NCBI GenBank assembly: GCA_020310875.1
Contig: CM035435.1
Coordinates: 71,500,492 to 71,564,491, forward strand
DNA: 64,000 bases
Reading direction: 5' to 3'
From: Ceratopteris richardii
Lineage: Eukaryota; Streptophyta; Polypodiopsida; Polypodiales; Pteridaceae
Part shown: positions 43,500 to 57,643 of the stretch, piece by piece
Layout of the letters: each line of letters opens with the position of its first letter
Numbering within the stretch: the first letter of the stretch is position 1
Position numbers and translations under genes: made by a program
The notes under the pieces: generated by a model
What the model was told of the DNA's origin: nothing
What the model saw: only the letters and a program-made list of their open reading frames with translations
Database searches by the model: none

Positions 43500-44022
43500 G
43501 GATTATTGTTTTTACGCTATTTACACATACATACACATACACATATAATATATATATACATGTATATACACATGTATACAGAAATATACATATTTTAGGT
43601 CTAAATATTTAAGATTAGGGTTTTAGGGTTTAGGCATACATATCACTCAATTATATTTATATTAAGAAAAAATATAGAGAAAAATAAGAAAAAAAATCTG
43701 AATATATAAATAAATATATATATAAAATATGATTAGGTTTTTAGGATTAGGGGTTTAGATTTTGATAGGTGTTTAAGTATTTAGGTTTTAGTATTTCAGA
43801 TTTAAGTCTAAGTCTTTCTGATTAGGGTTTTAGGGTTTTAATACGTAGATAACATATATACACAAACACACATATACATATAATACATACATACATGTAG
43901 ATACACATGCATACAAAAATATACATATTTTAGATTTAAATCTTTAAGATTAGGGTTGTAGGGTTTTAACACCTACATAACATATATGCACACATACACA
44001 TGCACATATAATACATATATAC
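43500..44022. repeat. AT-rich minisatellite with TTAGGGTTT-like words (left of copia D)
   Basis: Units of about 130-200 bp combine a TACATATAC/ACACATAC block and a TTTAAGATTAGGGTTTTAGGG block. The same units continue at 50563, so the copia element inserted into this array. Confidence 0.75.
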
Positions 44023-45042
44023 TATTGCGAACATTTGTTTTATGTAGGGTACAAGTTTCAAATTATGTAAATACCTTTGGGAAGTCTTCAAATACTTCAA
44101 GAAGGCTCATATTATTCATAAAATGTAGAAAAAAATACCACGTGAGTTCTAGAACATGGTGAGTCAAATTAGTGAGTCACAAGGGAGCTGCAGTGGTGTC
44201 CTAGTGGAAGGTCGATGTGGCTAGTTCTCAAAGTCCATCATTACTTTGCTTATTTGAGCACTTGAGTCATGTAATACCTCCACCCAAGTGTCTACCACGA
44301 ATTTAGATGTATTAGGAAGGTTTTAGATTAGTTTCCCATGCTATAAAAAGAGGATAAAAGTTGTGATCTTGTGGGATGTCCAAGAGAGTCATATGTGTAT
44401 CTCTATGCTATTGTAGTTTTGTATGCAGTGATTGCAGAGCTTGTATCTCCCTCCTTATATATCCAAATTACATGTTTGATAGCTCATTTGAACGCTCTTA
44501 CTGTCTAATTTCTTCTTGTATCGTTTCATAATCATTGGATTTGTGAGCTGAGAGCAGTACTCTCTGCAAGTAGTGTGTGTTCTCTAGTTTTACCCCCTGC
44601 TGAAGGTCTCCATTAAACCTCAAACTTGCAGAGGTCATATCTCCTTGTGTATGTATCCAAATCATGTGTTCTTTGGCTTGTTAGAAAGCTCTCAAATTCT
44701 ACATGTATTTTGAAAAGTGTAAGATTGATTGGAGTTGTGAGTTAAGAGCAGTAGGCTCTGCAAGTGATGTGTGTACTCGGGTTCATCTTTGTTTCAAGGT
44801 CTCCATTAAAGCTGCATATTGCAGAGGTCATAGCTCATTGTGTATTTATCCATTTGAGGTTTTCTATAGCTTGTTGGAAAGTTTGTGTGTGTGAAACACT
44901 TTTGGAAAATTCTAAGTGAGTAAAGAGCAGTTTGCTCTGCAAGAAAACTGGTCTGTGCATATAAGTTTGTGAAAAAGTCAACTAGGTCTTGTTGGGTTTC
45001 ACCTACTTCTAGCTGTACTTTGGAGATCAATAAAATCCAACA
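44023..45042 (+). repeat. 5' LTR of copia element D
   Basis: Paired with 49529-50562. The first bases are TATTG instead of TGTTG. It carries a TATAAAAAGAGG promoter-like word at about 44341-44352. It lacks about 14 bp that the other LTR has near 50388-50402. Confidence 0.93.
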
Positions 45043-45043
45043 T

Positions 45044-45055
45044 TGGTATCAGAGC
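45044..45055 (+). promoter_or_regulatory. Primer-binding site of element D (tRNA-iMet)
   Basis: TGGTATCAGAGC, one base after the LTR end CCAACA. Confidence 0.95.
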
Positions 45056-45290
45056 AAGTACTTGGAGGCTTGGAGAAGGTTATCATACCTTGATGAAGAA
45101 TTTGAAGCTATCAAAGAAGCAGTTCATCATCAACACTACACAAAGGGAGAAGAAGATCGCAAGGAGGCATCTCAAGCAACATCCAAGCAAAGAAAGGTGC
45201 ACATACCTCATTTACAAGGTAAATATTATGTTTCTTCTCATCACACACATTGGAAAGAAGGCTTAAAGGAGGAAGCTTAGCATTTGTATT

Positions 45291-48200
45291 ATGGGAGACC
45301 AACATGCACAAATAGAGAAGCTTGATAAGACCAATTATCAAGCATGGAATTTTAGAATCATAGCATACTTGCAAGGTACAAGCTTGTATGGTTTGATTGA
45401 TGGCACAGATATCAAACCCAAATTACCAGAGGACCCAAATCAGCATTAATTGAGGGAATTTAGGCTTTGGAATGAGAGAGACAAAAGGGTTATATTCATT
45501 TTATCACAAAATATTCAAGATTCAATGGTAGGACACATACAAGATCTAGACACAAGTAGAGATGTTTGGCTTGCATTGGAAAGGTTGTATGCTACAGGTA
45601 CAAGAGCAAGGAAGATTCAACTCAAAAATGAGTTGAATAACATAAAGAAAGATACAAGGACATTGGTCAATGATTACATATTGAAAGTTAAAGAGATAGC
45701 AGATCAACTAGGATCAATTCAAGCTCATGTGGAGGACGACGACTTGGTTGCACATACTCTCAAGGGACTCAAAGATGATGAGAGATGGAAACCCTTCATT
45801 ACTTCAGTTTATGTCAGAGGAGAATTACCATATTTTGATCAACTTATTGCCCTCATGGTCATGGAGGAGATGAATCTAAATGGTTCTACTTCAAATCAAA
45901 AAGGATCTCAAGGACAAGCTCTTTATGTAGGATCATCAAGAGGTGGAAACAGAGGTAGAAGAGGTTCAAATAGAGGTCAAGGAAGAAGGAGTGATGATCA
46001 AGGGACTTCAAGTGGCTTCTTCAACACAAGAGGAAGAGGAAGATCAAGTGCTAGAGGTACAAGAGGCTACTACAACTACAATCAAAGACAAAGGAGTGAA
46101 GATAAGAACAATTGCTATATATGTGGAAGGTATGGACACTATGCCAAAGATTGTTATCAAAATGAAAATAATCAAGGTGGTAATCGAAGAGGAGGCTATT
46201 CAAGAAGAGGTAAACAACAAGGAAATTATGCGGTTGAAGGTAAAAGTGATGATTATGATTCACTTCTTATGATGAATGTAGAAACTAAGATGAATTGCAA
46301 TAGTGATGTATGGTATGTAGATAGTGGTTGCTCTAACCATATGTCACATGATGCTTCATGGTTTTCTAATATGCATAATCCTTCATGTAAAGGTCATGTT
46401 GAAACAGGAGATGACACAACACATAAGATTATGCAGGTTGGAGATGTTGTTATGCAGGATAAGAGCAAGACAAATTGCTTGAAGGATGTACTTTATGTGC
46501 CAACAATCACTAAGAATTTGATGTCAGTTGGTCAAATGGTAGAAAAAGGTTTGCAAATAAGATTTAATCATGCAGGTTGCTTCATTGAGGATCCAAAGCA
46601 AAGGAGGCTAATTGCTAGAGGTCAAAAACAAGGTAGATTGTTTACATTCAAGGTAAACCCAAATCATACAAACTATTTCTCTTATGGTATGCATCGAATA
46701 GCAGAGCTTGATCTATGGCACAAAAGGATTGGACACATGAATGTACACAGGTTAAAGGAGCTATCAAAGAAGCGGATTGTTGAAGGATTACCTGATCTTA
46801 CTAAGCAACATATGGTGCATCTTTGTGAAGCATGTCAAATGGGTAAGCAAAATAGACAACCTTTCAAGCATTCAAGCTATGTAAGTGATGGTTTGCTAGA
46901 TCTCATACACACAGATGTGTGGGGACCTACTAAAGAGGCATCCTTGGTTGGTAATAAGTACTATGTATCATTCATTGATGATCATAGTAGAATGACATTT
47001 GTGTATTTCATTAAACATAAGAGTGAGGTCTTTGATTGTTTCAAGAAGTTCAAATCATATGTCGAAAAGCAAACAGGAAGGTATATTAAGAAGCTAAGAT
47101 CTGATGGAGGGGGAGAGTATTTCTCTCAAGCTTTTACTGATTTTTTGTATGATGAAGGTATCAAAAGAGAAGTTACATGCAGGTATACTCCACAACAAAA
47201 TGGAGTCGCAGAAAGAAGAAACAGAATCATAGCAGAAGCATCTAGAAGCATGCTTAATGATATGTGTTTGCCTAATTATTTTTGGGCTGAAGCTGTTAGC
47301 ACAAGTGTTTACATTATGAATAGAGTTCCGACTGCTAGAGTTCATCATTTGACACCATATGAGGTATGGCATGGAAGGAAACCAAGTGTAAGTCATTTGA
47401 AAGTATTTGGTTGTGTATGTTATGTACATGTACCTAGTGAGGTGAGATCTAAACTTGATGCGAAATCAGAAAAATGTATATTTATTGGTTATGCAGATAC
47501 TCAAAGAGGATATAGATGCTATAATCCTCATATCAATAAGGTTGTTGTGTCAAGAGATGTAAACTTTGATGAATCACTTTCATGGTATGCAGATAAGAAT
47601 TGTTTGCAGGTCATGGATGAAAATGAAGAAGGTGTGGTTGAAGGAGGTGAATGCATAGTTCAGCCTTCAGGAAGTTTAAATGATGAAAGGGGTGGTTTGG
47701 ATGAAGAAAGAGGATCACCTTTCAATGGAAGATTAAGGCAAGAGTCACCTCCAAGTGTTAAAAGTAAAGGTAAACTCAAACTTGTTGAAGTTAATGATGA
47801 AGGACATGAAATTAGTGATGTATGTGAGTATGGAGAATCATCAAAGGTTCCTAATAAGAAAGGAAGAGCATCTACATTGGAGGTAAGAAGAACTTCAAGA
47901 GTGAGTAAGCAACCTCAAAGGTATACTTATGAATCTTTTATGAATACTCATTATGCTTTTATTACAAAAGTTGAGCAGGAAAATGAACCCACATGTTATG
48001 ATGAGGCAAAAGGAGATGAAAAGTGGGAGAAAGCAATGAGAGAAGAAATGGAAGCACTACAGGATAACAAAACTTGGAATTTAGTTCCAAAGACACCAAA
48101 ACAAAAGGTAATTGATTGCAAGTGGGTTTTTAAGATTAAAAGAAATAGTGATGGTAGTGTGTCAAGATATAAGGCTAGACTTGTAGCAAAAGGATATAAT

Positions 48201-49491
48201 CAAACTCAAGGTGTGGACTATGAGGAAACATTTAGTCCAGTAGCAAACATGACAACGATAAGAACTTTGTTGGCTTTAGCTGCAAGTAAAAGGTGGAATA
48301 TATATCAACTCGATATAAAGAATGCCTTTCTTAATGGTGAGTTAAATGAAGAAGTGTATATGTCACAACCAGATGGTTATGTGGACGCAAAATGTCCTAA
48401 TCATGTATGCAGGTTAAAGAAGGCATTGTATGGTCTTAAGCAAGCACCAAGGGCATGGAATGCAAGGTTGGTAAAGTATCTTATGCTGCAACGATACACA
48501 GCGAGTCATGCTGATCCTTCACTTTATGTAAAACATGTAGATGACATGTGTGTCTATGTATGCATTTATGTGGATGACTTGTTGATTACAGGGAATGATG
48601 CAAAAGAAATTGATGAGATAAAAGCTAATTTGGTAAAGGAATTTAAAATTTCAGATCTTGGTTTGCTTAGATACTTTTTAGGGATTGAAATTGTGTATGG
48701 TGATGAAGGTATGTGGTTGATACAGAGAAAGTATATATGTGATATGCTGAAAAGGTTTTGTATGCAAGAATGTAAATTTGTTTCTACTCCAATGGAATGT
48801 AATGTAAAGTTGAGTGCAAAGGAAGGTGATGAATTGCATGATATGAATGCATATAGATCCATGGTAGGATCTTTGATTTATGCAACAAAAACTAGACCAG
48901 ATATATGCTATGCAGTGGGAGTATTGTCACAGTTTATGCATGAACCTAGAGTACCTCATATGCATGCAGCGAAAAGAGTGCTTAGGTATTTGAAAGGTAC
49001 CATGAACGAAGGATTATTTTATAGTCATGATGCTGATCTAACTCTTAAAGTCTTTAGTGATGCAGATTGGGCTGGAAGCAAAGATGACAGAAGATCCACA
49101 AGTGGATATGTGGTAATAGCAGGAAACAAGACATTAACATGGAGTTCAAAGAAACAGCCTACAGTTTCTTTATCTTCTACAGAGGCTGAGTATAGAGGTT
49201 TAGCATTGGCTGCTACTGAGGTTATGTGGTTTAAAAAGTTGTTTCATGACTTGAATGTGCAGGTTGATGTACCACTGATATATGGGGATAACTTGAGCAG
49301 CATTCATATGACCTCAAATCCTATTTTTCATGCTAGAACAAAGCATATAGAGGTTCACTATCATTATTTTCGAGAGAAGGCCATAAACAATGAAGTATAA
49401 GTTTCTTTTGTGGGAACAAAGGATCAAGTTGCAGATATCTTCACCAAATCCTTGGATGGACCAAGCTTCAAAGATTCAACTACATTCTTGG
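45291..49491 (+). pseudogene. copia gag-pol polyprotein with two in-frame stops
   Basis: The natural start is ATG at 45291 (MGDQHAQIEKLDKTNYQAW). A TAA at 45447-45449 stops it after 52 codons, but the same frame then stays open for 1316 codons to a second TAA at 49398-49400. The end of the RNase H region continues in frame to TGA near 49495. In order it carries gag (UBN2-like), a zinc knuckle CYICGRYGHYAKDC, protease WYVDSGCSNHM, an integrase HHCC finger and D,D,E core (HTDVWGP, SDGGGEY, NGVAERRNR), RT with the YVDD motif near 48570, and RNase H from FSDADWAGS to SSTEAEY. Two nonsense changes are the only lesions I see, so loss of function looks late. Confidence 0.92.
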
Positions 49492-49514
49492 CATGAAGGA
49501 AATACCCTTTGAAA

Positions 49515-49528
49515 CTTGAGGGGGAGAA
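49515..49528 (+). promoter_or_regulatory. Polypurine tract of element D
   Basis: CTTGAGGGGGAGAA lies directly before the TG of the 3' LTR. Confidence 0.88.
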
Positions 49529-50562
49529 TGTTGCGAATATTTGTTTTATGTAGGGTACAAGTTTCAAATTATGTAAATACCTTTGGGAAGTCTTCAAATA
49601 CTTCAAGAAGGCTCATATTATTCATAAAATGTAGCAAAAAATACCACGTGAGTTCTAGAACATGGTGAGTCAAATTAGTGAGTCACAAGGGAGCTGCAGT
49701 GGTGTCCTAGTGGAAGGTGGATGTGGCTAGTTCTCAAAGTCCATCAATACTTTGCTTATTTGAGCACTTGAGTCATGTAATACCTCCACCCAAGTGTCTA
49801 CCACGAATTTAGATGTATTAGGAAGGTTTTAGATTAGTTTCCCATGCTATAAAAAGAGGAGAAAAGTCGTGATCTTGTGGGATGTCCAAGAGAGTCATAT
49901 GTGTATCTCTATGCTACTGTAGTTTTGTATGCAGAGATTGCAAAGCTTGTATCTCCCTCATTATATATCCAAATTGCATGTTTGATAGCTCATTTGAAAG
50001 CTCTTACTGTCTACGTTTTTCATGTAAATGTTCATAATCATTGGATTTGTGAGCTGAGAGGAGTACTATCTGCAAGTAGTGTGTGTTCTCTGGTTTTACC
50101 CCCTGCTGAAGGTCTCCATTAAATCTCAAACTTGCAGAGGTCATATCTCCTTGTGTATGTATCCAAAGCATGTGTTCTTTGGTTTGTTAGAAAGCTCTCA
50201 AAGTCTACATGTATTGTGGAAAGTTTAAGATTCATTGGAGTTGTGAGTTAAGAGCAATAGTCTCTGCAAGTGATGTGTGTCCTCGGGTTCATCTTTGTTT
50301 CAAGGTCTCCATTAAAGCTGCATATTGCAGAGGTCATAGCTCATTGTGTATTTATCCATTTGAGGTGTTCTATAGCTTTTTGGAAAGCTCTTAGAGTCTA
50401 GTTTATGTGTGTGAAACAGTTTTGGAAAATTCTAAGTGAGTAAAGAGCAGTTTGCTCTGCAAGAAAACTGGTCTATGCATATAAGTTTGTGAAAAAGTCA
50501 ACTAGGTCCTCTTGGGTTTCACCTACTTCTAGCTGTACTTTGGAGATCAATAAACTCCAACA
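49529..50562 (+). repeat. 3' LTR of copia element D
   Basis: 1034 bp, TGTTG…CAACA, followed by the TATAC duplication. Confidence 0.93.
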
Positions 50563-52043
<1,481 letters not shown>

Positions 52044-52059
52044 GTCCATATTGTAGCAG

Positions 52060-54200
52060 ATGGCTTCTTTGGATCCTGAAGAGAGAATGGCATGTCCTTG
52101 CACACAGTGCAAGTATCAAATTTATCGAAAACGATGGATTTGTACTGCACATGTTAGAGAGCATGGATCCTTTGATAGGAGTCGACTGGAAAACCTACGT
52201 TATCATTTGCATGGTCCCCCAAGTGAGCAGATGGACCCAAACGACATTGCACCGGTAACCTCTCGTGGACAAAAGAGAGCAAAAAAGGACTTAGACGTAC
52301 AAGCAAGCACTAATAATATTACACATAATGAACATATGGAAGAGATGCTTGAAGCATTTTATGAGATGGATGAAGATCATGATGGTGAAGAAGGTGTCGA
52401 GATGGACACAACAGAAATTCCACGATCAGAAGTTGATGAAGAATATGAAAACATGCGAAGATTAGCTCGTTTACCACTTACAATGGAGCAAAGATATCTG
52501 TACTACATGCTTCACTCGCGATGCTCAATGTGCAATCCATTTATGGATGGTTAGATAGTAGTGTCACTGAATTGTTCAGGTAAGTGGATAACAAATTGGC
52601 TTTCATTGTTGTATCACAATAACTTCATTTACTAATATCATTTTAATTGCTTATTGCAGGCTTCTTAAAGATCAATTTTTGCCAAAGGGCAATGACATGC
52701 CTCCAACACGTGGAGATGCGAAAAAACTTTTACAGTCCATTGGAATGGATTATACTAAAATTCATGCTTGTCCGAATGATTGCCTTCTCTTTCGGAATGA
52801 GTATGAGCATCTCTCCACATATGTCCAAAGTGTGGAGCAAATAGATTTAGAGAAGACGTTGTAGGCGAAGCAATCCCCGCAAAGGTTCTTCGCCACTTTC
52901 CTATCATTCCACGAATTAAGAACATGTTTAGATGCAAATCTATAGCTGAGTTAATGTCATGGCATACAAAGAGCAGGTCTACAGATAATGTAATGCGAAT
53001 GTAATGCGAGTGCCATCTGACTCTCATGCTTGGAAGCACATAGATAGTAAGTGGCTAGAGTTTGCTAGTGAGCCTCGGTCCGTACGTCTAGGCCTAGCTA
53101 TGGATGGAGTGAATCCATTTGGATTACGCAGTTCTTCATGGAGCACATGGCCTGTATGTTTGGTCAATTATAATATCCCACCATGGTTGGCCACAAAGAA
53201 AGGTCATTTATTATTAGCTCTTATTGTACTAGGTAAGTATAAGGTAAAAAACATGGATGTATATCTTGCACCACTTGTGGAAGAACTGCGCATTTTATGG
53301 GATGGGATTACTGTGCATGACATGTCTCAACCTATAAGAAGACGAGACGTGCGAGTGAAAGGCATACTTATGTGGACAATGCATGATTGGCCTGGTTATG
53401 GTGAATGTTCAGGTTTATTGATTTCGGGTTACCATGCTTGTCCTTTATGCGGACCACGACTCGAAGCACGCTATTCCAAAGCACTATGTAAAACTGTCTA
53501 TGAAGGACATCATAGATATTTGCCTGATGGACATGTTTTACGTGAAGTACAAATTGGTCGACAAGCGCAACACCAAATGAGAGCTAGCGATTGGAAACAA
53601 CTGTGGGATTCAGAAAATGTAGTTGCTGGCATGAAACGGTTGTCCATTTTTCATGAACTCCCTTATTGGAGTGAATTGGTGATCAATCATTTGGTAGACC
53701 CGATGCATATTTTTAAGAATGTGGGAGAGATTCTTTGGAAAACTTTGATCGGAAAGAAAGAAATCAAAGCACAAAGGGAGGACTTAGAAGAGCGAGGTCG
53801 TATGCGAGAGTTGTGGGCAATTACTAAGCCCAACGGAACAATATCATTACCAAGAGCTCCTTGGGTGCTTCGCAGGATGGAAGAGCAACAAGTGAAGAAA
53901 ACAATTTCAGAGTTTCGTACACCTACTGGATGCATGAGGTGTCTAAAGACTGCTTTCACAGGAAACGACGATCTTGCAGGACTCAAGTCTCATGATTGGC
54001 ACAAGTTTTTACAATTTGTGCTCCCTGTAGCCCTAGATTGTCTTTCAGAGGATGTACGAAAAACCATTTATAAAATTAGTTCTTTAGTACGGCGGATATC
54101 TTCTAAAGAGATAAATAGAGATAGCATAGAGGGTGCGAAACTCAATGCTATCGAGGCTGTTTGTATGGTAGAGAAATACTTTCCCATAAGTATTCTCACT
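52060..54200 (+). pseudogene. CACTA transposase (TNP2-like), N-terminal and central parts
   Basis: The first exon (52060-52579) carries the Cys-rich transposase-associated domain (ACPCTQCKYQIYRKRW at residues 11-26). An 80-nt intron (52580-52659, TTCAG/GTAAGT … TTGCAG/G) follows. The TNP2 (Transposase_21) core runs from LLKDQFLPKGNDMP through KIHACPNDC to the HACPLC cysteines near 53435, and a DUF4218-like part (KSHDWHKFLQF) ends at 54200. Lesions: a 1-nt frameshift near 52549, another near 52817, and a 10-nt tandem duplication near 52996-53005. The coding sequence is then cut at residue …ISILT by the 7.14-kb insertion and resumes at 61342. Protein of this class would excise the element by binding its ends. 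Confidence 0.88.
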
Positions 54201-54234
54201 CATTAGGGGAAAAAATGAACCCTGAATGGGCCTT
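54201..54234 (+). repeat. Left terminal inverted repeat of the 7.14-kb element
   Basis: 33 of 34 bases match the complement of 61308-61341; the one difference is A versus C in CCCTG(A/C)ATGGG. Confidence 0.93.
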
Positions 54235-54728
54235 TTAGATTAAGGAGTGATTAGTGATGGACCAATCAGAAGAGGGTGGTGGCCACAATCTATTCCCTAT
54301 AAAATACTAGGCTGAAGGGGGAAGAGGGGACATATTTCTCCCTTAGTTAATGAGCTGCCTCTAGAGAGAGAAGGAATCTCGTAACTTTGTTGGGCCCAAA
54401 AATTCAAAATTGCTAAAAAGTTAAAAAACTCATCATAACACCTGAAAATGGACCCCCCATTACTTTTTAGGGTCAAAAGTACTCTTTTTGACCCCAAATT
54501 CAAAATCCGTGCATGTTTTGAGCTCAAAAAAATGGGTTTTTTCAAAAATACTCAAAAAAGAGTTATTTCCCTCCTAAACCTCACATTTTCATACCTAGGT
54601 CCCAAAAAGTCATCTTTTCCCACTAGTTTCACTCTGTAGCACACCATTGAAGCTCCTGTTTCTACACTCCAATCTACCTGCATCTCCTATCTCGAATTAC
54701 TATTGTAGCTTGAAGACTTTTAGCTTCA

Positions 54729-56200
54729 ATGGCAATAGCTAAAGCGTCTAGGCGACCGAAAGATGAAATCCTCAGAGTAAGATGTCACAATATCAAGGCC
54801 ACAGATGGACAGTGGCTATCACATGAGTACTCCAAAGGTGCATGGGTGTACATGCAACCCTCTAGAGTTGGGCCTCATCGAGTTAGAGATCGTGGAAACT
54901 TAGATCTTCATTGGAAGGGAAAGTTACTTGGCTTCAAGAAGCAGAGAGACAATGGGATGGTTGCTATTGTACAACATGTTTTTACAATGGCAACTATGAA
55001 ACTTGAAAACTCTAGTAGAATGAGATATCCTGTGAATTGTAAGTATTACTCTACAATATTTTATGTTTTCTTGTGTCGGATATATTTCTGAACTATTTAG
55101 ATATGTTTTTTTTTATTTCATATATATTTCCTTCTACTTTGCTGGAAGATCAACCACTTCATAGTCTTACAGGTACTTTCCAGGCATTGCATGCAGATGT
55201 TGGTGCACTAATCTTTCCAGAAATATCTCCTGCTCAACTTTACCATGTTAGAGTTTCTTTTACACACATAGATATGTTGTACCCTCTACAATGAATGGTT
55301 TTGGAAGGTTAGAGAGAATTGAAGTACATTCTCTTCTTAGCTTGGAGTGGTCAAAACCTGGTATATGGTCCGTATCATTTGAAGCAAAAGATGGTAATGG
55401 ATATACATAACTCTTTGAAATTCACAAAAGTCTCTAGGTCTATAGGTTTGCACTAGTCTTTTCCCATTCATTTTTTTGTATATTTATTCCAAGGATTCTC
55501 ATTCCAAGAGACTTCCACCATGTTCATGTGTAAAGATATCACATATGAGCAAGTCGAAAGTCTTCTTGGTGAAGGTTGGGGTTTGATAGAAGGAATTGCA
55601 AAAGGTGATAAATATCTTTGTAAAATAGGTGGAACAGGTATAGGATTTTGATATTTGAAACAACGTACTTCATTATACATCAGATTCTACTATGATCATT
55701 GGATGTGCAAACTTGGCAACTGGATACCATTTCAAAGTTCAGAGGGATCTTTACAGTCATTTGAAATAAAGCTTAGATTGCCCAATAATGAAACAGAAAC
55801 TATTTTAGTGAAGAATCATTGGGCCTTGGCTAATCTGAGGGAACACTTGATGATTATGGGGTTTGAAGGACTAACTCAATCCAAATTCAAAATTCGAGGA
55901 TATAAGGTGAGAAATGTTTCGGGCTTTTGTTAAAGTAATCTTTTCATTATTGTTTATTTTACTTTAATGACTTCAATTTCTTGCAAATTGATTATAGGTG
56001 GGCAGAAGAATGGAATACAAAATGAAAGTCCCTGTAGATTGGAGCAAAGATGGAACAAAACTCTCATTGTCCTAGTTCTTTTGCAACCTGATAATGTCAA
56101 TTCTTGGGCCCCAGTCATTGTATCTCATAGTTTTTTCACTTTCAAGAACCTTGTAAAAAGTAGGACAATTGATTCATGTTAGATATTGTATATACCTTCT
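54729..56200 (+). pseudogene. Unknown multi-exon gene carried by the TIR element (decayed)
   Basis: I do not recognise the family. A first exon of about 103 codons starts ATG at 54729 (MAIAKASRRPKDEILRVRC) and ends before a strong donor (AATT/GTAAGTAT, ~55039). Later exon-like blocks are 55150-55275 (FQALHADVGALIFPEISPAQ), about 55278-55396 (RLERIEVHSLLSLEWSKPG) and 55490-55910 (YEQVESLLGEGWGLIEGIAK, then LYIRFYYDHWMCKLGNWIPF), with a last block near 56000 (VGRRMEYKMKVPVDWSKDG). Donor- and acceptor-like sites separate them. A frameshift near 55272 and an in-frame TGA near 55649 suggest decay. Upstream, 54235-54728 looks like a promoter/leader, with TATAAAATACT at 54298. It could be a host gene fragment caught by the transposon or a transposon accessory gene. 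Confidence 0.5.
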
Positions 56201-57090
56201 TCTCTGATCCCTTCTCTCCTACTAAGATATCTAAAAATCCTCTTGATCTAGAATTGTTCTAGAAATACTTTACATCATGGATGAGCATCGCAAATTTTGT
56301 GATGCGTTCTTGCATTTGCAAGCACTTCAAGTTGTACAATCATTGATACCAATGATTTGTAAATTTTGTAAGATTTGATATTTGTAATGAAAACATGTCT
56401 ACTCTCACATTTTTGTAGTCTACAACTGTGCATTTATAATTTCTCTTGGTGATTATTCAATTTTTGCTTTTATATAGAGTACGTTCAAGTTCACAATAAT
56501 TGATATTTTATTGGTTAATTTTCTCAATAGATGATCATTTATGAAGTTTGAAATACAAAGGATATAACTAAAAAATGTCATTCATGTTAGATATACTCAA
56601 TACTTACTCCTTAAGTACCACAAATGATCCATGGTGCTCTAAGTTATAAGGCCCCCATTATGAGGAGAAACCACTTTGAGAGTACAAACATCCATGGAAC
56701 CTTAACTTGTAAGTTATATGAGTTTTATATTGGAAAATTTATGGTAATAAATGGTCTTTGTGATTGATGCCATGAAGTAAGTGGGGCATAAAAGTTTTGC
56801 CAATTTGAATGCCATTCAAGCTGAAAATGAAGGCCCTCTGGTGCCATGGAATTTCCCCATAAAACCTTAATGGGAGGAGTTCAAAGGGGGATTTCTGCCT
56901 TATGTGGGGTATAGAGGCACAACAAGAATGCTACACATGAGGATATTATCCTAAATTATACTTTGCAAACTATTTTATCTCATGTGACTATGTTTGTTTA
57001 TACTGGCTCCCATTGTAGAAGTTGTATATGCATGGATCACTATAGAGTAAGTGACTTGTTAGAAATAAGTTCCACGACTCTAAAAATCTA
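56201..57090. other. AT-rich non-coding part of the TIR element
   Basis: No coding frame or repeat that I can support. Confidence 0.4.
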
Positions 57091-57285
57091 AATAATAAAG
57101 TTTCATATCCACTAAAAATAACCTTGCATGGCATCAAAAGTATTAAAAAAGAGGAGCCATAGAAACATGGGATATGTCTTCGCAAAAGTTTTGTAGAGGC
57201 CTATTGTGTGTTTATATGGATGAACTTTTTTTGTGCTTTTGAGGCCATGCAAGTTTATTTCTAGTGGATATGAAACTTTATTATT
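57091..57285. repeat. Foldback 1 inside the TIR element
   Basis: The outer 50 bases of each side (57091-57140 and 57236-57285) pair with three mismatches. The inner part pairs less well. The centre reads CGCAAAAGTTTTGTAGAGGCC, closely like the centre of foldback 2. Confidence 0.85.
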
Positions 57286-57349
57286 ACAAATTGAATGTCC
57301 ATGAAACTCATTATGTGCTCAACTCAATTTACCAATGGAAAAATGACTT

Positions 57350-57560
57350 TATAACCATAAATGATTTGCTCTGCACACATAGCATGTTGACTTGAGTGCA
57401 TATGATTGTGAACGTATGATATAGATCAATGTGGAGTTGAGCATGTGTAAGAAAGGTTATGAAAAAATATATTACCAATGAGATAATTCTAATTACAAAA
57501 CATCTCTTCAAGAAGAATGATCACATAGTCATATATGCTCCTATCTAGTTCTTGGGTTGC
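57350..57560. repeat. Direct duplication, copy 1
   Basis: Matches 58440-58645, for example ATATAGATCAATGTGGA(G/C)TTGAGC, with moderate divergence. Confidence 0.75.
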
Positions 57561-57643
57561 ATAATTTTCCTAAAATTTGCAAGAATTAATACTTATTTCC
57601 ACCATTTGATGACTTTGCATGACCTCAAAGCACCAAAAAAAGG

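Larger units (their letters stand above)
44023..50562 (+). mobile_element. Ty1/copia LTR retrotransposon, element D (full length)
   Basis: LTRs at 44023-45042 (1020 bp) and 49529-50562 (1034 bp) end in CCAACA; the right one starts TGTTG, the left one TATTG by mutation. A perfect 5-bp duplication TATAC flanks the element (44018-44022 and 50563-50567). The primer site TGGTATCAGAGC (tRNA-iMet) is at 45044-45055, and a purine tract CTTGAGGGGGAGAA precedes the right LTR. The LTRs differ at several per cent of sites by eye plus a gap of about 14 bp, so the insertion is older than those of A, B and C. Confidence 0.95.

Noticed and set aside
42301..43612. Many ORFs of 100-300 codons on both strands
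   Set aside because: They are translations of GA and CA/TACA/TGCA microsatellites, open only because the simple repeats contain no stops.
43605..43640. Interstitial telomere
   Set aside because: TTAGGG-like words are embedded in longer AT-rich units and do not form a tandem telomeric array.
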